From: Diacronema lutheri
Lineage: Eukaryota > Haptophyta > Pavlovophyceae > Pavlovales > Pavlovaceae
NCBI GenBank assembly: GCA_019448385.1
Contig: JAGTXO010000034.1
Coordinates: 234,501 to 298,500, forward strand
Length of the DNA stretch: 64,000 nucleotides
Reading direction: 5' to 3'
The position numbers and the translations under genes were made by a program. Each line of letters starts with the position of its first letter. Positions within the stretch are counted from its first letter, which is position 1. The notes under the pieces were generated by a model. That model did no database searches. It was given only the letters and a program-made list of their open reading frames with translations, and was not told where the DNA came from. Shown here piece by piece: positions 1 through 11,128 of the stretch.

Positions 1-302
1 GGCGCACCACCGCGGAGGCGGGCTCGGCGGCGATGGCGAGAGCGCGCGCCACCGCCGCGCGCCACCGCCGCCGCCAGCCGCCCTGCCCTCACCGCGCCAC
101 CGCCGCCCGCCACCGCCGCCCGCCCTGCCCTCACTGCGCCACCGCCACCCGCCCTGCCCTGCCTGCGACACCGCCGCCCGCCACCGCCGCCCGCCCTGCC
201 CTCACCGCGCCACTGCCACCCACCCTGCCCTCACCGCGCCACCGCCACCCGCCCTGCCCTGCCTGCGACACCGCCGCCCGCCACCGCCGCCGGGCAGCGC
301 AC

Positions 303-1814
303 CGCGCGTGCTGTAAAGGACCGACTTGTGCGAGCCGATGCCGAGCTGCCCAAACTGGTTGTTGCCCCAGCACAGCACCTGGCCGCCGCCATGCTGCAAG
401 TTTGCATGCGGCGACCAGTGCTCTGTTGGCTTTGCGCCCGTGCCAGCTGAGACGGCGCAGGCGAAGGTCGCGCCGACGGACACCTGACGTGCGGGTGGGT
501 GGGGCGGGTGGGTGGGTGGGCGGGTGGGTGGGTGGGTGGGCGGGTGGGGAGGGGTAAGGTGGGGTGGGGTGGGGTGGGGTGGGGTGGGGTGGGTATGATA
601 TGTGTGTGGGGTGTGTGGGTTGGGTGGGTCGGAGGAGTTGGGGGGGGGGGGGGGGGGGGGCTCGAGCGCGGCGCGCGTGCAAGTGCGGGACGCAGCGCAG
701 CGCTTCATAGCAGACGGAAAGGGGGGCGGGGGGGGGCATATGGGCAGGGGGCACGTGGGCAGGGGGCACAGGGCGCGAACGCGGCGCGGCGGCGCGCACC
801 TGGTAGACGCGCGCCATGCTCTCGCCGAGCAGCATGTAGGGCAGCGCGTCGCCCATCTCGCCCGCCTCGTCGCCCAGCGCCGCGCCAAACTGCTCGCCGT
901 GCCCCAGGTTGCCGCACGAGTTGTCTCCCCAGCACTTGAGGTGGTTGTTCGCCGTGATCGCGCACGTGCGGCCGAGCGGCACGCCGAGCGTCGACATGGG
1001 GGTGCACGTGCCGCCGCCCGCCGACACCTGCACGACCTGCGGCGTCGCCCAGCAGTCCGCCGCGCCGAGCTCCGAGCCGGCGGACACGGAGACGCAGCCG
1101 GGCGCGCCCTGCGCGCTGCCGAGTTGGACGACGGGCAGGCCGTCGCCCATCTGCGCCTCGTCGCGGCCGCGGCTGAGCGCGTCGCCGTAGCCGAGCTGGC
1201 CCACGTCATTCGCGCCCCAGCACTTGACGTTGCCCTCGCAGGTGACCGCGCAGGCGTGCGAGTGGCCAGCCGAGACGAAGCGCAGTTTGACTGGCATGCG
1301 CAGGCCGCCATAGCTGCATGGATGAGAATGCGCGGGGGGGGGGGGGGGGGGGGGGGGGGGGCGGGGCGGGGTGCGTCGGGACGGGGCGGATGGGCGGGCG
1401 GGCGGGCGGGTGGGTGGGCGGGCGGGGCGGGCGGGCGGGCGGTTGGGTGGGCGGAGGGGTGGGTGATTGGCCGGGCGCGGCGCGGGGAAGGGTAAGGGTA
1501 AGGGTCAGGGGTAGGGGTAGGGGTAGGGGTAGAGCGCGTACGGGCCATCGCGACCGATAACGGTCGTGCCGAGGTCCACGTGCCTCGACGAGAGCGCGCC
1601 GTACGGCGCCGCGTGCCCCATCCCAATCTGACCGTGCGTGTTGTCGCCAAAGCACTGCACCGAGCCGCGGCGCGTGAGCGTGCACGTATAGTTGTACCCG
1701 ACGGCGATCTGGAAGGACGAGAAAACGGGCGGGTTGGCAACGTCGACGGGCGGGAGGAAGGTGAGGCTTGGCGGCGGGCTGGGCGGCGGCGGGCTGGGCG
1801 GCGGGCGCGGCGGT

Positions 1815-1852
<38 letters not shown>

Positions 1853-4800
1853 GCTTTGAAGGTGGCGCGGCGGCGGGCTCGGCGGCGGCGGGCTCGGCGG
1901 CGGGCGCGGGCTCGGCGACGGCGACGGCGAGACGGCGGCGACGACCGGCGCGGGCGACGACGGCGCGACGGTGAACGTGGACACCGCCGACGCCCCCTCG
2001 ACAACGGTCATGAACTGCACGTCGTCGATGGCGATGTCTGAGATCCACGATGGGCCCCGCGTGTACGTCACCTGCTCGCGCGCGGGTTTTAAAAAGGGAT
2101 GGGCGACGCGAAGCTCAGTGCAGCGCACGGGGCAGGGCGAGGGCGAGGGCGAGGGCGAGGGCGAGGGCGAGGGCGAGGGCAGGGCAGGGCAGGGCAGGGC
2201 AGGGCAGGGCAGGGCAGGGCAGGGCAGGGCAGGGCAGGGCAGGGCAGGAGCAGGGCAGGAGCAGGGCAGGGGCAGGGCAGCGCAGCCGGCCCGAGGGACG
2301 CGCGTGACCGCGCGTGCGGTGCACAGCGGCGCGCCGCCTCCCGCGCCTCCCCCGCGGTCACGGTCACGCGCACCTGCATTTCGTACGCGGGGAGCGCACC
2401 GCGACCGTTCCACGCGGCGAGCACGACCTCGACGTACCGCCAGCCCACGCCCTGGTCGCCTGACGACTGCCACTTCTTTTCAAAAGCGCCGACGCCCGCG
2501 TGGCGCGCTGCAATCTCGAGCGTGCCCTGGTCCTGCCCGTACTGCACGTACCTACGCCCGGGCGGGGGCGGGGGCGGGGGTCGGGGCCGGGGTCGGGGCG
2601 GGGGCGAGGGCGGGGATGAGGGCGAAGGCGGGAAGAGCGCAACGGGCGGGGTCAGGGCGGGGGCGGGGGCGGGGTGAGGGTGAGGGCGGGGGCGAAGGCG
2701 GGAAGAGCGCAACGGGCGGGGTGAGGGCGAGGGCGGGGGCGAAGGCGGGAAGAGCGCGACGCGCGGGGTGAGGGCGGGGGCGGGGGCGAAGGCGGGAAGA
2801 GCGCGACGGGCGGGGTGAGGGCGGGGGCGAGGGCGAAGGCGGGAAGAGCGCAACGGGCGGGGTGAGGGCGGGGGCGAGGGCGAAGGCGGGAAGAGCGCAA
2901 CGGGCGGGGTGAGGGCGGGGGCGAGGGCGAAGGCGGGAAGAGCGCAACGGGCGGGGTGAGGGCGGGGGCGAGGGCAAAGGCGGGAAGAGCGCAACGGGCG
3001 GGGTGAGGGCGGGGGCGGGGGCGAAGGCGGGAAGAGCGCAACGGGCGGGGTGAGGGCGGGGGCGGGGGCAAAGGCGGGAAGAGCGCAACGGGCGCTCGCG
3101 CCGCGCAGCGAGCCGGGTGAGATGGCGTCGCGCACCAGAAGCCAACGACGTTCGCATTCACCGGATCGGTCCGGAACTGCGCCTTGGAGTTGTCGGCGCC
3201 ATCCGTCGCGTCCGCGCCGATGTAGTGCGAAGTCTTGCCGCCATTGTGCCCGGCGCACGGGCCGGTCAAGTGCACGTGCGTCGTCGGCTCAGTCGACATG
3301 CAGCCTGCAAACCAATGCCACTGGTAGAAGCCTGGTCCGGATGTCTGAGCCCAGTCCGCAGGGAAGCCATCCTCAAAGGTGTACGCGCGCACGCAGGAGA
3401 CGCCCTCCTCGTAGCAGCGCAGGTCGAGCAGCTCGAAGGAGGTGACGAACTTTGGCTTCTCGCGCTCGTAGATCGAATACCTGAGCACGCGCGGCAGCCG
3501 GGGCAACAAAGAAAAAGGGGCGGGGGCGCGGGGGCGCGGGGGCGCGGGGGGGGGGGGGGGGGGGGGGGGGGGATGGGGGGTCGCCAGCGGCCGGGTGAGG
3601 GCGAGGGCGCAGTCCGGTGTCCGGTCGGGGAAGCGGCGATGGAGGCCGGCCGGGGCGGGGGCGGCGCGTTCGCTCGCGTGGCGCGGGCGCGGTGCGTCCC
3701 GCGGCGGCGGCGGCGTGGCCGCGCACCAGAGGAAGACCTCGTCCTGCATGTCGACAAGCTCACCGTCCGTCGCCTTCGCCACCGTCGTCTTGTAAAACTT
3801 GAGGTTGCCACGGTCGTCGCCCTCGCGGTAGAAGCGCACGTTGTCGATCGCCACGTCGCCCTTGTACCCGTCGCCGCGCACCGCCGTGAAGCGGATGTAG
3901 GCGGGCTCGGCGAAGAGCGGCACCTCGGCGTGCAGCCAGTCGTGCGACTGCTCGCCGTGCGCAAACCACACGATGCACCACGCCACGTTGTCCAGCCGCT
4001 TCCAGTCGACGCTGCACGAGGGGCGCGGCGGCGGCGGCGACGGCGGGCGAGCCGGCGGGCGTGAGCGCAGCGACGCGATCGGAGGGCACAGTGCGTGCGA
4101 GCAGTAAGAAGTCACAGTGGTGACGATGGGTCACAGTGGTGACGATGGGTCACAGTGGTGACGATGGGTCACAGTGGTGACGATGGGTCACAGTGGTGAC
4201 GATGGCCCGGGGCGCAGGCGCGCGGGCGCGGCGTGGGGCAGCGGGGTCCGGCGGCGCGGCCTGGCCCGGTCCGGCTGCGGCCAGGCTGCGGCGCAGGGCG
4301 CATACCGGAGCGCCCGGACATCGTCGCCGTACATGTGGTAGTCGAAGGTGAGCAGGTTTGCGCCCTGCACCGGCGGGAACTCGACGGTGGCGTACGACGC
4401 CGGCAGCACGTCCGTCGCGTCGGCGAGGAGGTAGTGGGCGGAGCCGCCCGCGCCGCCCGACGGCCCCGTCGAGTGGAAGCCGCGCTGGTCCGTGGACGAC
4501 CACCCGGACATGCGCTGCCAGTCGTACGAATGCGGCACGCCGGGGTCGCGCTCGTGCGAGCGAAGCCGCGACACGTCCGCCGCTGACTCGAACTCAAACG
4601 ATTCAAGCAAAGTGCGCGTGCCGACGCCGTGGCCGAGCGTGCCCGCCGTCGGCGCGGGCACACGCGCCGGCACGTCGCGCGACGGCGCGCGCGCGGGCGC
4701 GGGCGCGGGCGCGGGCGACGGCGACGGCGACGGCGTGGCGGCGGGCGCGGCGGCTCCGCCTGCGGTGATCTCGTACACGACGTGCGACTCGACGCGCTGC

Positions 4801-6605
4801 GCGTTACGGCACGTCTCGCGCAGCGCGCCTGACCACGTGCACTGGTAGGCGATCAGCCGGTCGTCGCTTGCCTGGTGCTCGTCCGAGTCGAAATCCGAGT
4901 CGTAGACGATCACCTGCGTGGTGGCGCCGGGGTGGGCGGTGGGTGGGTGGGTGGGCGGGCGGGGCGGTGGGAAGGGGGAGCCGTGAGTGGGAGTGGGCGT
5001 GCTGTCAGCGGGCGCGGCGGGAGCAGGCGACAGGGGCGGTCGGTGGGTGGGCGGGCGGGGTGGGCACGCGGGGTGGGGATGGGGGGGGTGGGGGGGGGGG
5101 GTGGGGGGGTGGGGGGGGGGGGGGGGGGGGGGGGGGAGGAAGAAGCCCCAGCCCACCGCCCAGCGCCCCCAGCGCCCGCAGCGCTAGGCTCCGTCCACCC
5201 GGGACTGGCGGCCTGACACGCGGCCATCGTGCCGCCCGCGCGCTGGGCTCCGTCCCCTCGCCGCGTGCGTCCCGCGCGACGCACACGCGCGCCGCGCGCC
5301 CGTCCGGGGCGCGCCGCCCTCTCCGCGCGTGCCCGGCGCACGGGAGGCACGATGGCGGCACGATGGGGGCGTGTCAGACCGCCAGTCCGGGCGGCCAGTC
5401 CGGGTGGCCCGTCCGGACTGGACGCCTTTGCGATCGGAGGCGGTGCAGGCGTGGGCGTAGGCGGGGCCAGTGGCCACGATGGAGGCGTGGGGCGGGGGCG
5501 GGGGCCGGGGGCGGCAACGGGGGCGGAGGCGTGCTGGCGGCCCCACCTTCACGATGTCGCGCGCCTTGAGCGCGGTCGGGCACACAAACTCGGCGGGCGG
5601 GTCGAGCGTGGGCGAGAGGTTGTCGGCGTACGCGCGCGCGAGGTTCGCGACCGAGCCGCCGTAGTTTGAAAGCGTGCACGCGAACTCGGGGCGCGACCCG
5701 TCCGCCATGACTGGACGGAGGGAGACGAGGGGATATGCGTCGGGCTGCGGGTCGGTGGCGCGGGAAGCGGGCGATGGGAGCGCGGTGAGCGCGAGGACCT
5801 TGACGGTCGTCGTGCCTGCCTTCTCGAGCGCCTTCTCCAGCTCGGCGCGCGCCAGCACGTTCTGCTGTCGCCGAGCCTCCGCCTTCTCGAGCAGCGCCTC
5901 GCGCGCCGTCAGGCGCGGCGCGCCCGCGCCCGCGTCCGCGCCCGAGCGGTGCAGCACGTTGCCGTGCGCGTCGGTCGCGTACGCGAGCTCGACGAGCGCG
6001 CGCGCGTCCGCCTCGCTGCCCAGCTCGATCGTCAGCTGCGGGTGCGCCTCGAGCGCCTTCTCGAGCTCAAGCTCGCGCGCGAGCTCGGCGTGGCCGAGGC
6101 CGTCCGCGACGGCCACGGCCGCGGCCGCGGCGGGCTCGCGCGCGCCGAGGCGCGCGCGCTGCGTGGCGCGAATGGTCTGGAGCGAGGCGGCGGCGCGCGC
6201 CGGCGCGGGCGCCTTCTCGATGCTCTCAAAGTCCGGGTGCTCGTCGATGTGCAGATGGCGCGAGACGCGCAGGTGCTCGTGCTGGCCGAGCGCGGACGCG
6301 TGCGCGAGCCCGTGCGGGTTCGACATCATCGCCGCGAGCGCACCGGCGGGGATGAGATCGGAGCCGAGGACGTCGACCGGCGAGGTCGCGGCGCAGACGG
6401 CCGAGCCCCAGCGCTGCGAGCGCGCGCACGTGTGCGTGCCCCAGCCCGGGTCCACGACAAACGCGGGCGGCATGTGCACGGGGCACGAGCAATCGGCGGG
6501 CTCGCCCACATTGCCAAAGGCGTGCGCCGTCGGCACGAGCGCGACAGCGGCCGCGGCGAGCGCGAGCGCGAGCGCTCGAACTGCCGGCTCCGCCGGCGGG
6601 CGCAT
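303..6605 (-). CDS. Secreted MAM-domain and RCC1-repeat protein (3' end outside window)
   Basis: Eight exons join in frame: 6605-5547, 4913-4306, 4011-3727, 3480-3136, 2551-2374, 2071-1542, 1313-800 and 483-303. They give about 1233 residues, and a donor (GTGCGC) after 303 shows that the gene continues beyond the left edge. It starts at the ATG at 6605 with a hydrophobic Ala/Leu signal peptide, so the product is probably exported. After a Cys-containing and helical N-terminal region come two MAM-like modules (roughly residues 455-650 and 670-840; typical endings such as DVAIDNVRF and DIAIDDVQF), a Pro/Ser-rich SPPP linker, then RCC1-type repeats (CWGANDVGQLG, CWGDNSCGNLG, CWGNNQFGQLG). MAM modules usually mediate extracellular adhesion; RCC1 repeats form beta-propeller blades. 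Ligand and role are unknown. Its ATG is 114 bp from that of the divergent F-box gene, so they may share a promoter. The domain calls are secure; the biological role is not. Confidence 0.85.
2136..2250. repeat. Hexamer/pentamer tandem repeats in intron 5 of the MAM/RCC1 gene
   Basis: A run of GAGGGC hexamers is followed by many AGGGC pentamers. It lies wholly inside the intron between the exons at 2374-2551 and 1542-2071. Confidence 0.9.
2630..3110. repeat. 47-bp minisatellite in intron 4 of the MAM/RCC1 gene
   Basis: About nine to ten degenerate copies of a unit near 47 bp, recognisable by GGGAAGAGCGCAACGGGCGG recurring every 47 bp (for example 2841, 2888 and 2935). The array fills most of the intron at 2552-3135. 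It stays open in several frames, which yields long artificial Arg/Pro-rich reading frames. Confidence 0.9.
4112..4206. repeat. 19-bp tandem repeat, five copies
   Basis: Five nearly perfect head-to-tail copies of TCACAGTGGTGACGATGGG, inside the intron at 4012-4305 of the MAM/RCC1 gene. Confidence 0.95.
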
Positions 6606-6719
6606 GACGCCTCGCGCGGGCGACCAAAGGCGGCGCGCAAGAAGACCAGTGGAAAACTGAGATCATCCGGACCGACCATTTGGGGCGGCGCCCGGACAAG
6701 TAGGGCGCGGTTACAAAGC

Positions 6720-7232
6720 ATGGCGCTCGGCGGCGAGCTCGGCGGGGAGGACGTCCTTCTCCTCGTCCTCTCCCAGCTAGAGCCGCTGCGCGACCTGGCG
6801 CGCTGCGCGCAAGTGTGCGTCACTTGGCGCGCTGCGTGCGCTTCGCCGCTCATCCGCCTGCGCGCGCTCGACGCGGCCACCGCCACGCTCCTCCCGCGCG
6901 TCGACGCGGCGGCCGCGGCCGCCGCGGAGCCGCGCGCGGACGGCGCGGGTATGGACGCCACGCTCGTCGCCGCCGCGCTCCCGCCCGCCGCCGCATTCGG
7001 CGGCGACGCGCGCGCCGTGCCGCGCCTCCTGCGGCCCGGCTCGGCGGCCGCGCACCGGCGCGCCGACGCGGCCCGCCTCGCGCTCGATCTGGGCGCGCTC
7101 GAGCTGCTCGGCGGCGCGCTCGCGCTCGCCGCGCGCCTCGTGCACCCGCCGCTCGCCGCGGCACCGCCGGCGTGCGTCGGCGCGCTCGGCTGCACGCCGT
7201 CCGCCGCCGAGCGCGCCGCGCAGCTGCTCGCG

Positions 7233-7263
<31 letters not shown>

Positions 7264-8513
7264 GTGGCGAGCGCGCCGACGCACGCGGCGCGCGCGTCGT
7301 CGCGCTCGCCGCGCTGTGCATCGCGGTGGAGACGCTGCGCGCGCCCGAGCAGCCGCCCACGGCCGAGCACGCCTTCATCCGCGCGCGCGCCGCCGACGGC
7401 GGTGAGCTGCACGCCGCCGTCGCCAAGCAGCTCGCCGCGTGCGCTTTGGACTCGCCCCCCGTCCGTGCCGAGGTCAGCGCGCAGGCCGCGCGGCACCTCG
7501 CGGCGCACCTACGCCGGGCGTGGGCGACGCAGCCGCCGCGGGCGCGCGCACCGTTCCTGCGCGCCGCCGCCGCCGCCGACCGCCGCCACGCGCGCGCGCT
7601 TGCCGGCGTGGACGCCGCGCGCGCGCACGCGCGCGCGCTCGGCGGCGCCATGGCCGCCGCGGGCGCGTTGGCGCCGGGCGCGCACGACTGGGCGGTGCTC
7701 GCGCTCGCGCACCCGGCGCTCGCCGCGCTCTGCCGCGCGGCGAGCGCGCGCGCCGCGCCCCCTGCCGAGCCCCTCGCCAGCGGCCGCGGCGCGCGCGTGG
7801 GCGCGGCCGCCGGTGGCGGCGGTGGCGGCCGCAGCGGCGGCGGCGGCGACGTTGAATGGGCGGTGACGCTCTCGCCGGCCGGCGCGTGCCGGCGGCACAG
7901 CCTCGCGCCCACGGGCGGTGCGCCCGCACGGCTCCTCGCCACGCTCGCCGCCCCCGCGCCGCGCCCCGTGACCGCCGCGCCGCTCGCACCACGCGCCGTC
8001 GAGGCGGCCGCGCTCGGCGCTTCGGGCACGCGCGCGCCCCGCGCCGCGACGGCGCGAGCGAGCGCGGGCGGTGGACACGGCGATGGCGGCGCTCCGCCAT
8101 TGCTCGCCGCTGGCCGCGTGGACACGCCGCGCTCACCCGCCGCAGGCAAGACGCAGCACCGTCCGCCAGCGCCGCGCGCCGGCGGCAGCACAGGCGCCGG
8201 CGCCGGCGCCGGCGCGCGCGTGCCGACGATAGTTTGGCCACACGAGGCCCCGGCCCCCAACTGCGCGGCAGCGGGACCACCACCGCGCTCCGCAGCGGCG
8301 GTCGACGAGCTCGCCGTGAGCCCGCGCGGCGCAGGAGGGGGGCGTCGCGCTCCGCGTCCGGGCGCAGCGCCAGTCGCCGCACGCCGCGCCGAGTCTGACG
8401 CGGCGACGGCCGCCGCTGCGCGCGCCGCCGCGGCTGCAGAGGTCGACGCGCAAGTCGCGCGCCTCGACGAGCGCGTGCGCGCGCTCCTCGCGCGGACGCC
8501 GCCGCCTGTGTGA
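6720..8513 (+). CDS. F-box-like protein with low-complexity body
   Basis: Single-exon frame of 597 residues starting at the ATG at 6720. Residues about 5-45 read like an F-box: an acidic start, then LVLSQLEPLRDLARCAQVC, VTWRAA and a Leu/Arg-rich end. F-box proteins recruit substrates to SCF ubiquitin ligases through SKP1. The rest is Ala/Arg-rich with Gly runs and no recognised substrate-binding repeats (no Kelch, WD40 or LRR). The last 50 residues are helical and heptad-like. Because the composition is so biased, the F-box assignment rests only on the N-terminus. An earlier in-frame extension upstream of 6720 overlaps the divergent gene and was not used. Confidence 0.6.
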
Positions 8514-8532
8514 AGCGCGGCGTGGAGACTCG

Positions 8533-8727
8533 CCACCGCCCGTTCCGCCTGGCACGGGCAAGACGTTCGTCGAGCGGGCCATCATCGCCGCCGTGCGCGC
8601 GGATGGGCACGCGGTCGTCGTGGGCGCGTCCTCGGGCGTCGCCGCCACGCTGCTGCCCGACGGCCGCACCTTCCACTCGATCTTCAAGGTGCCCGGCGGT
8701 GCCGACTCAGACGGGCAAGCCGTTCAA
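8533..8727 (+). pseudogene. Fragment of a PIF1/Helitron-type helicase
   Basis: Translation from 8533 gives PPGTGKTFVERAIIAAV, then VVVGASSGVAATLLPDG and RTFHSIFKVP. This is the Walker A motif and following motif Ia region typical of PIF1-like helicases, including those of Helitron transposons. Similarity ends near 8710, well before Walker B, and the rest of the helicase is absent on both sides. It is therefore a truncated relic, probably of a Helitron. It abuts the 3' end of the F-box gene and the putative mobile unit starting at 8917. No Helitron termini were identified. Confidence 0.6.
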
Positions 8728-9157
8728 TGGCGTGCCGCGCTCCGAGCGCGGGCGCTCCCTGCCGGCTTCTCGTGGAAGCAAGGACGGACGATGGCGACGA
8801 ATGGACGACAGGGCGTCCTTCCAGAGGCACGTCTCGGACGAACGCGCCAGTGCGCGACGAGCTGCGCGCTCTCCTTCAGGCACGAGAGCACGTCAAAAAT
8901 GACCAAAAGTTGGCTAACCTCCAAAACTAACCGGAGCCATGCGCGTATGCGTGGCTTCCTCTTCGGGCATTGGATGCTTCCCCACGGGCCAGCCTTTGCA
9001 TGACAGCTCGACCCGGCGTGGCACGCGAACGCAATACGCCCGGACGCTTCCCTCGCGACTCATTCGCTAAGTGAGCGCGCCCCTCGAAGGGTTGGATGTA
9101 CTTGTCTCATGCGCCCGTCGTGGTGGGTTCGAGGCGTCTCGTGTTTATCAATCACAC
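8728..9157. other. Spacer without recognised gene
   Basis: Between the helicase relic and the gene starting at 9158. It holds only short shadow frames and the first 17-bp direct repeat (8917-8933). Composition is slightly less GC-rich than in the genes. Confidence 0.5.
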
Positions 9158-10700
9158 TCAATCATCGTCAAGACGCGCGTTGCAACCACCGCACCAGACG
9201 TACCCGTTCTCGTCCGGAGCGAGCTTGTCGTTCACGTGCCCGCAATGCGGGCACACAAGGCCGTCGACGTCGGAGTCAGACTCCGTGCCAACGGCGCTGT
9301 CGGCACTGAGCGAAGCGGGGCGAGGCGGAGTCGGCGGAATGAGAGTGGTGTCGCGCGCGGTTAGCGCCGCGCGCGCGACCTCGAGCATGCCGCCCTCTTT
9401 GTTGCTTTTGGCCTTGCTGGTGCGACCGGTGCGCGAGAAGACAAGCGCCCTGAGCGACGCGACCGGCAGCCCCTGCGGATCGCCGTTCGCCGCCGCGAGC
9501 CGCTCCTCAGCCAGGCGCACCACAACACGGTGCCTGTCCCACATAGTCCGCTCGCAGGCGGCCTTCTTGGCCCGCTGATCGATCTCGGCAGCGGTCTTGG
9601 CTTCTTGCGATGCCGTCCACTCTGCCCCACCGATCACGCAGCCGTCGCGGTTGTGCTTGCGCGCATACTTGCGCCCCTTCTTCTCGATGAGGTGGATGCC
9701 GTCTTCTGCGGCGCGGCGAAGGATGCTGGCGACCAGTGTTGACACGTCGGTCAGCATTGTGTACGGGTTGCCCGTTTTGGCCACGGTCAGCTTGAGCTCC
9801 ATCGCCGTCGTGCGCACGAGGTTTTCGAGCTCTTCGACCAGGTACGGGCACTTGGCCTTGCTAGCATCCGCGAGCGTGAGGACGATCTTCTTCTCCGCGA
9901 CCGCGCCGAGCACAACGCCGCCGCCCTTAGCGCCACCTGACTTCGGGAGCTTGGCACGCCGCCGCACGTCGCGCTCGACCTGCCATCGCGGCTCGTATGA
10001 AGGAGCGAGCGGCTTGATCCAGCGGAGCATGGTGGAGTATGGCACCTTCCAGCAGGCGGCGAGCGTCTTGTCCGTCTGCAGGTGGTGAACATTCAGCGTG
10101 CCCGCTTTGATCGCCGCGCCGGCCGCGCAGATGTCGTCCCACGTGTACTTGCGGTACGTCGCCGTTGTGATCACAGCGAGCTGCTCGCCGCGCCTTGCCT
10201 CGCTGAGGATCTCGCGGTCCAACGGCGCCGTGCCGCGCGCACGCGCTGGGGCCGAACTTGCCCGGCCTGCGGCACGCGCCGCGGGCGGGACGGGCACGAC
10301 GGGCGCGCAGCTGCGGAGCCTGCGCTGCCCATTGACCTCGTCCGGAGCGATGCGCTGGCACGAGACGTGCTGATGCTCATGAGGCTCTGCCGCCTCAGCT
10401 CTGCCAAGTCAGCTTCGAGCTGCTTGTTCTTCTCCTCCATCGCCTCGAATGCGAGCACGTACGTGCGGGCGGCGGCGGTCGGCGCGTCGCGCCCGCCCGC
10501 GCTCAGACCCGGCGCCGCGGGCTCGGCGGGGAAGGGGACAACGCGGAGCTGCACCGTCTTCTTAAGCGACGTCCGCAATCGTGCCGCGCCGCCAATACAG
10601 CCTCCCTGCGCTCCGTGGGAGCCGCCCATGCGGCCCCTGCCCGACGACGACATGTTCCCGCGCACGACCTCCAAAACTAACAGACCTCCAAAACTAACCG
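8917..10700. mobile_element. Putative mobile unit bounded by 17-bp direct repeats
   Basis: The 17-mer ACCTCCAAAACTAACCG occurs identically at 8917-8933 and 10684-10700. A third near copy at 10667-10681 is directly adjacent to the right one. These AT-richer words stand out in this GC-rich DNA and bracket exactly one gene (9158-10653). No inverted repeats or target duplication could be found, so the class is unknown. Alternatively the repeats could be regulatory words of a cellular gene. Confidence 0.4.
9158..10653 (-). CDS. Unrecognised coiled-coil, HTH-like and zinc-ribbon protein
   Basis: Two frames join near 10300-10360, either through a very short intron (about 56 nt, donor GTCTCG, acceptor GCAG before CTGCGC) or a frameshift. 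The N-terminal part, from the ATG at 10653, has a short coiled coil (EEKNKQLEADLAELRRQ). The central part has a helix-turn-helix-like stretch (LAACWKVPYSTMLRWIK) and a long charged helical region. The C-terminus is a CPHCGH...WCGGCNA zinc ribbon followed by RLDDD and a stop at 9158. I recognise no family. DNA binding is an inference from the HTH and zinc ribbon. Flanking direct repeats and the helicase relic suggest a transposon-associated gene, but no catalytic motif was seen. Confidence 0.55.
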
Positions 10701-11128
10701 AACCCCCCCCCGTACAATGTCATACAGTGCGGGCAAATTGTATTGCGGACTCCGGAATTTAGGTTGCGGCAGAACTCCGGAGCCGAAGCCAGCGGATTTC
10801 CTTCGGGGCCGAACGCCGGCACGAGAGCCGCGCCGGCATCGCGGCTCCTTCGCGGCAGGAGTTCGCCAGCGCGCCCGCTCCTCGACGTGCGCGTGCAGCC
10901 GGACATGCCGCGAGTGCTCCCAGGCGCCGCTCGCACGCCCACGCCCGGCCTCGCGACCTCCCTGATGCTTTGCGACCTCCGACGCGCCGCACGCGCGCCG
11001 CACGCACGCCGTACGCGCGCGCCGCAGCCTTTTGAACGGCGCGGCGCACCTCGCTCTCGCTCCCGACGGCGACGAGCCGATGGGCGCCAGCGAGTCCGCT
11101 CCTGTCGACCACGTACGTGGTCGTGGCC
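10701..11128. other. Spacer between mobile unit and exchanger 3' end
   Basis: Only short frames on both strands, none with recognisable similarity. It contains an imperfect inverted repeat near 11108-11158 built on ACCACGTACGTGG and CCACGACCACGTACG words. The right part probably holds the 3' UTR of the exchanger. Confidence 0.4.

Noticed and set aside
202-2004. Long Arg/Pro-rich minus-strand frames over the left end
   Set aside because: They are other-frame shadows of the MAM/RCC1 exons and of intronic G/C repeats; conserved RCC1 motifs occur only in the frame used.
4112-4206. CRISPR-like array
   Set aside because: The 19-bp units are directly tandem with no spacers and lie in a eukaryotic intron.
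5674-6660. Plus-strand frame of 328 residues antisense to exon 1 of the MAM/RCC1 gene
   Set aside because: Ser/Ala/Arg-rich antisense shadow; the minus strand has the signal peptide and consistent splice phases.
6326-8536. 736-residue minus-strand frame over the F-box gene
   Set aside because: Ala/Ser/Arg repeats without domains; antisense of a GC3-biased gene is expected to stay open.
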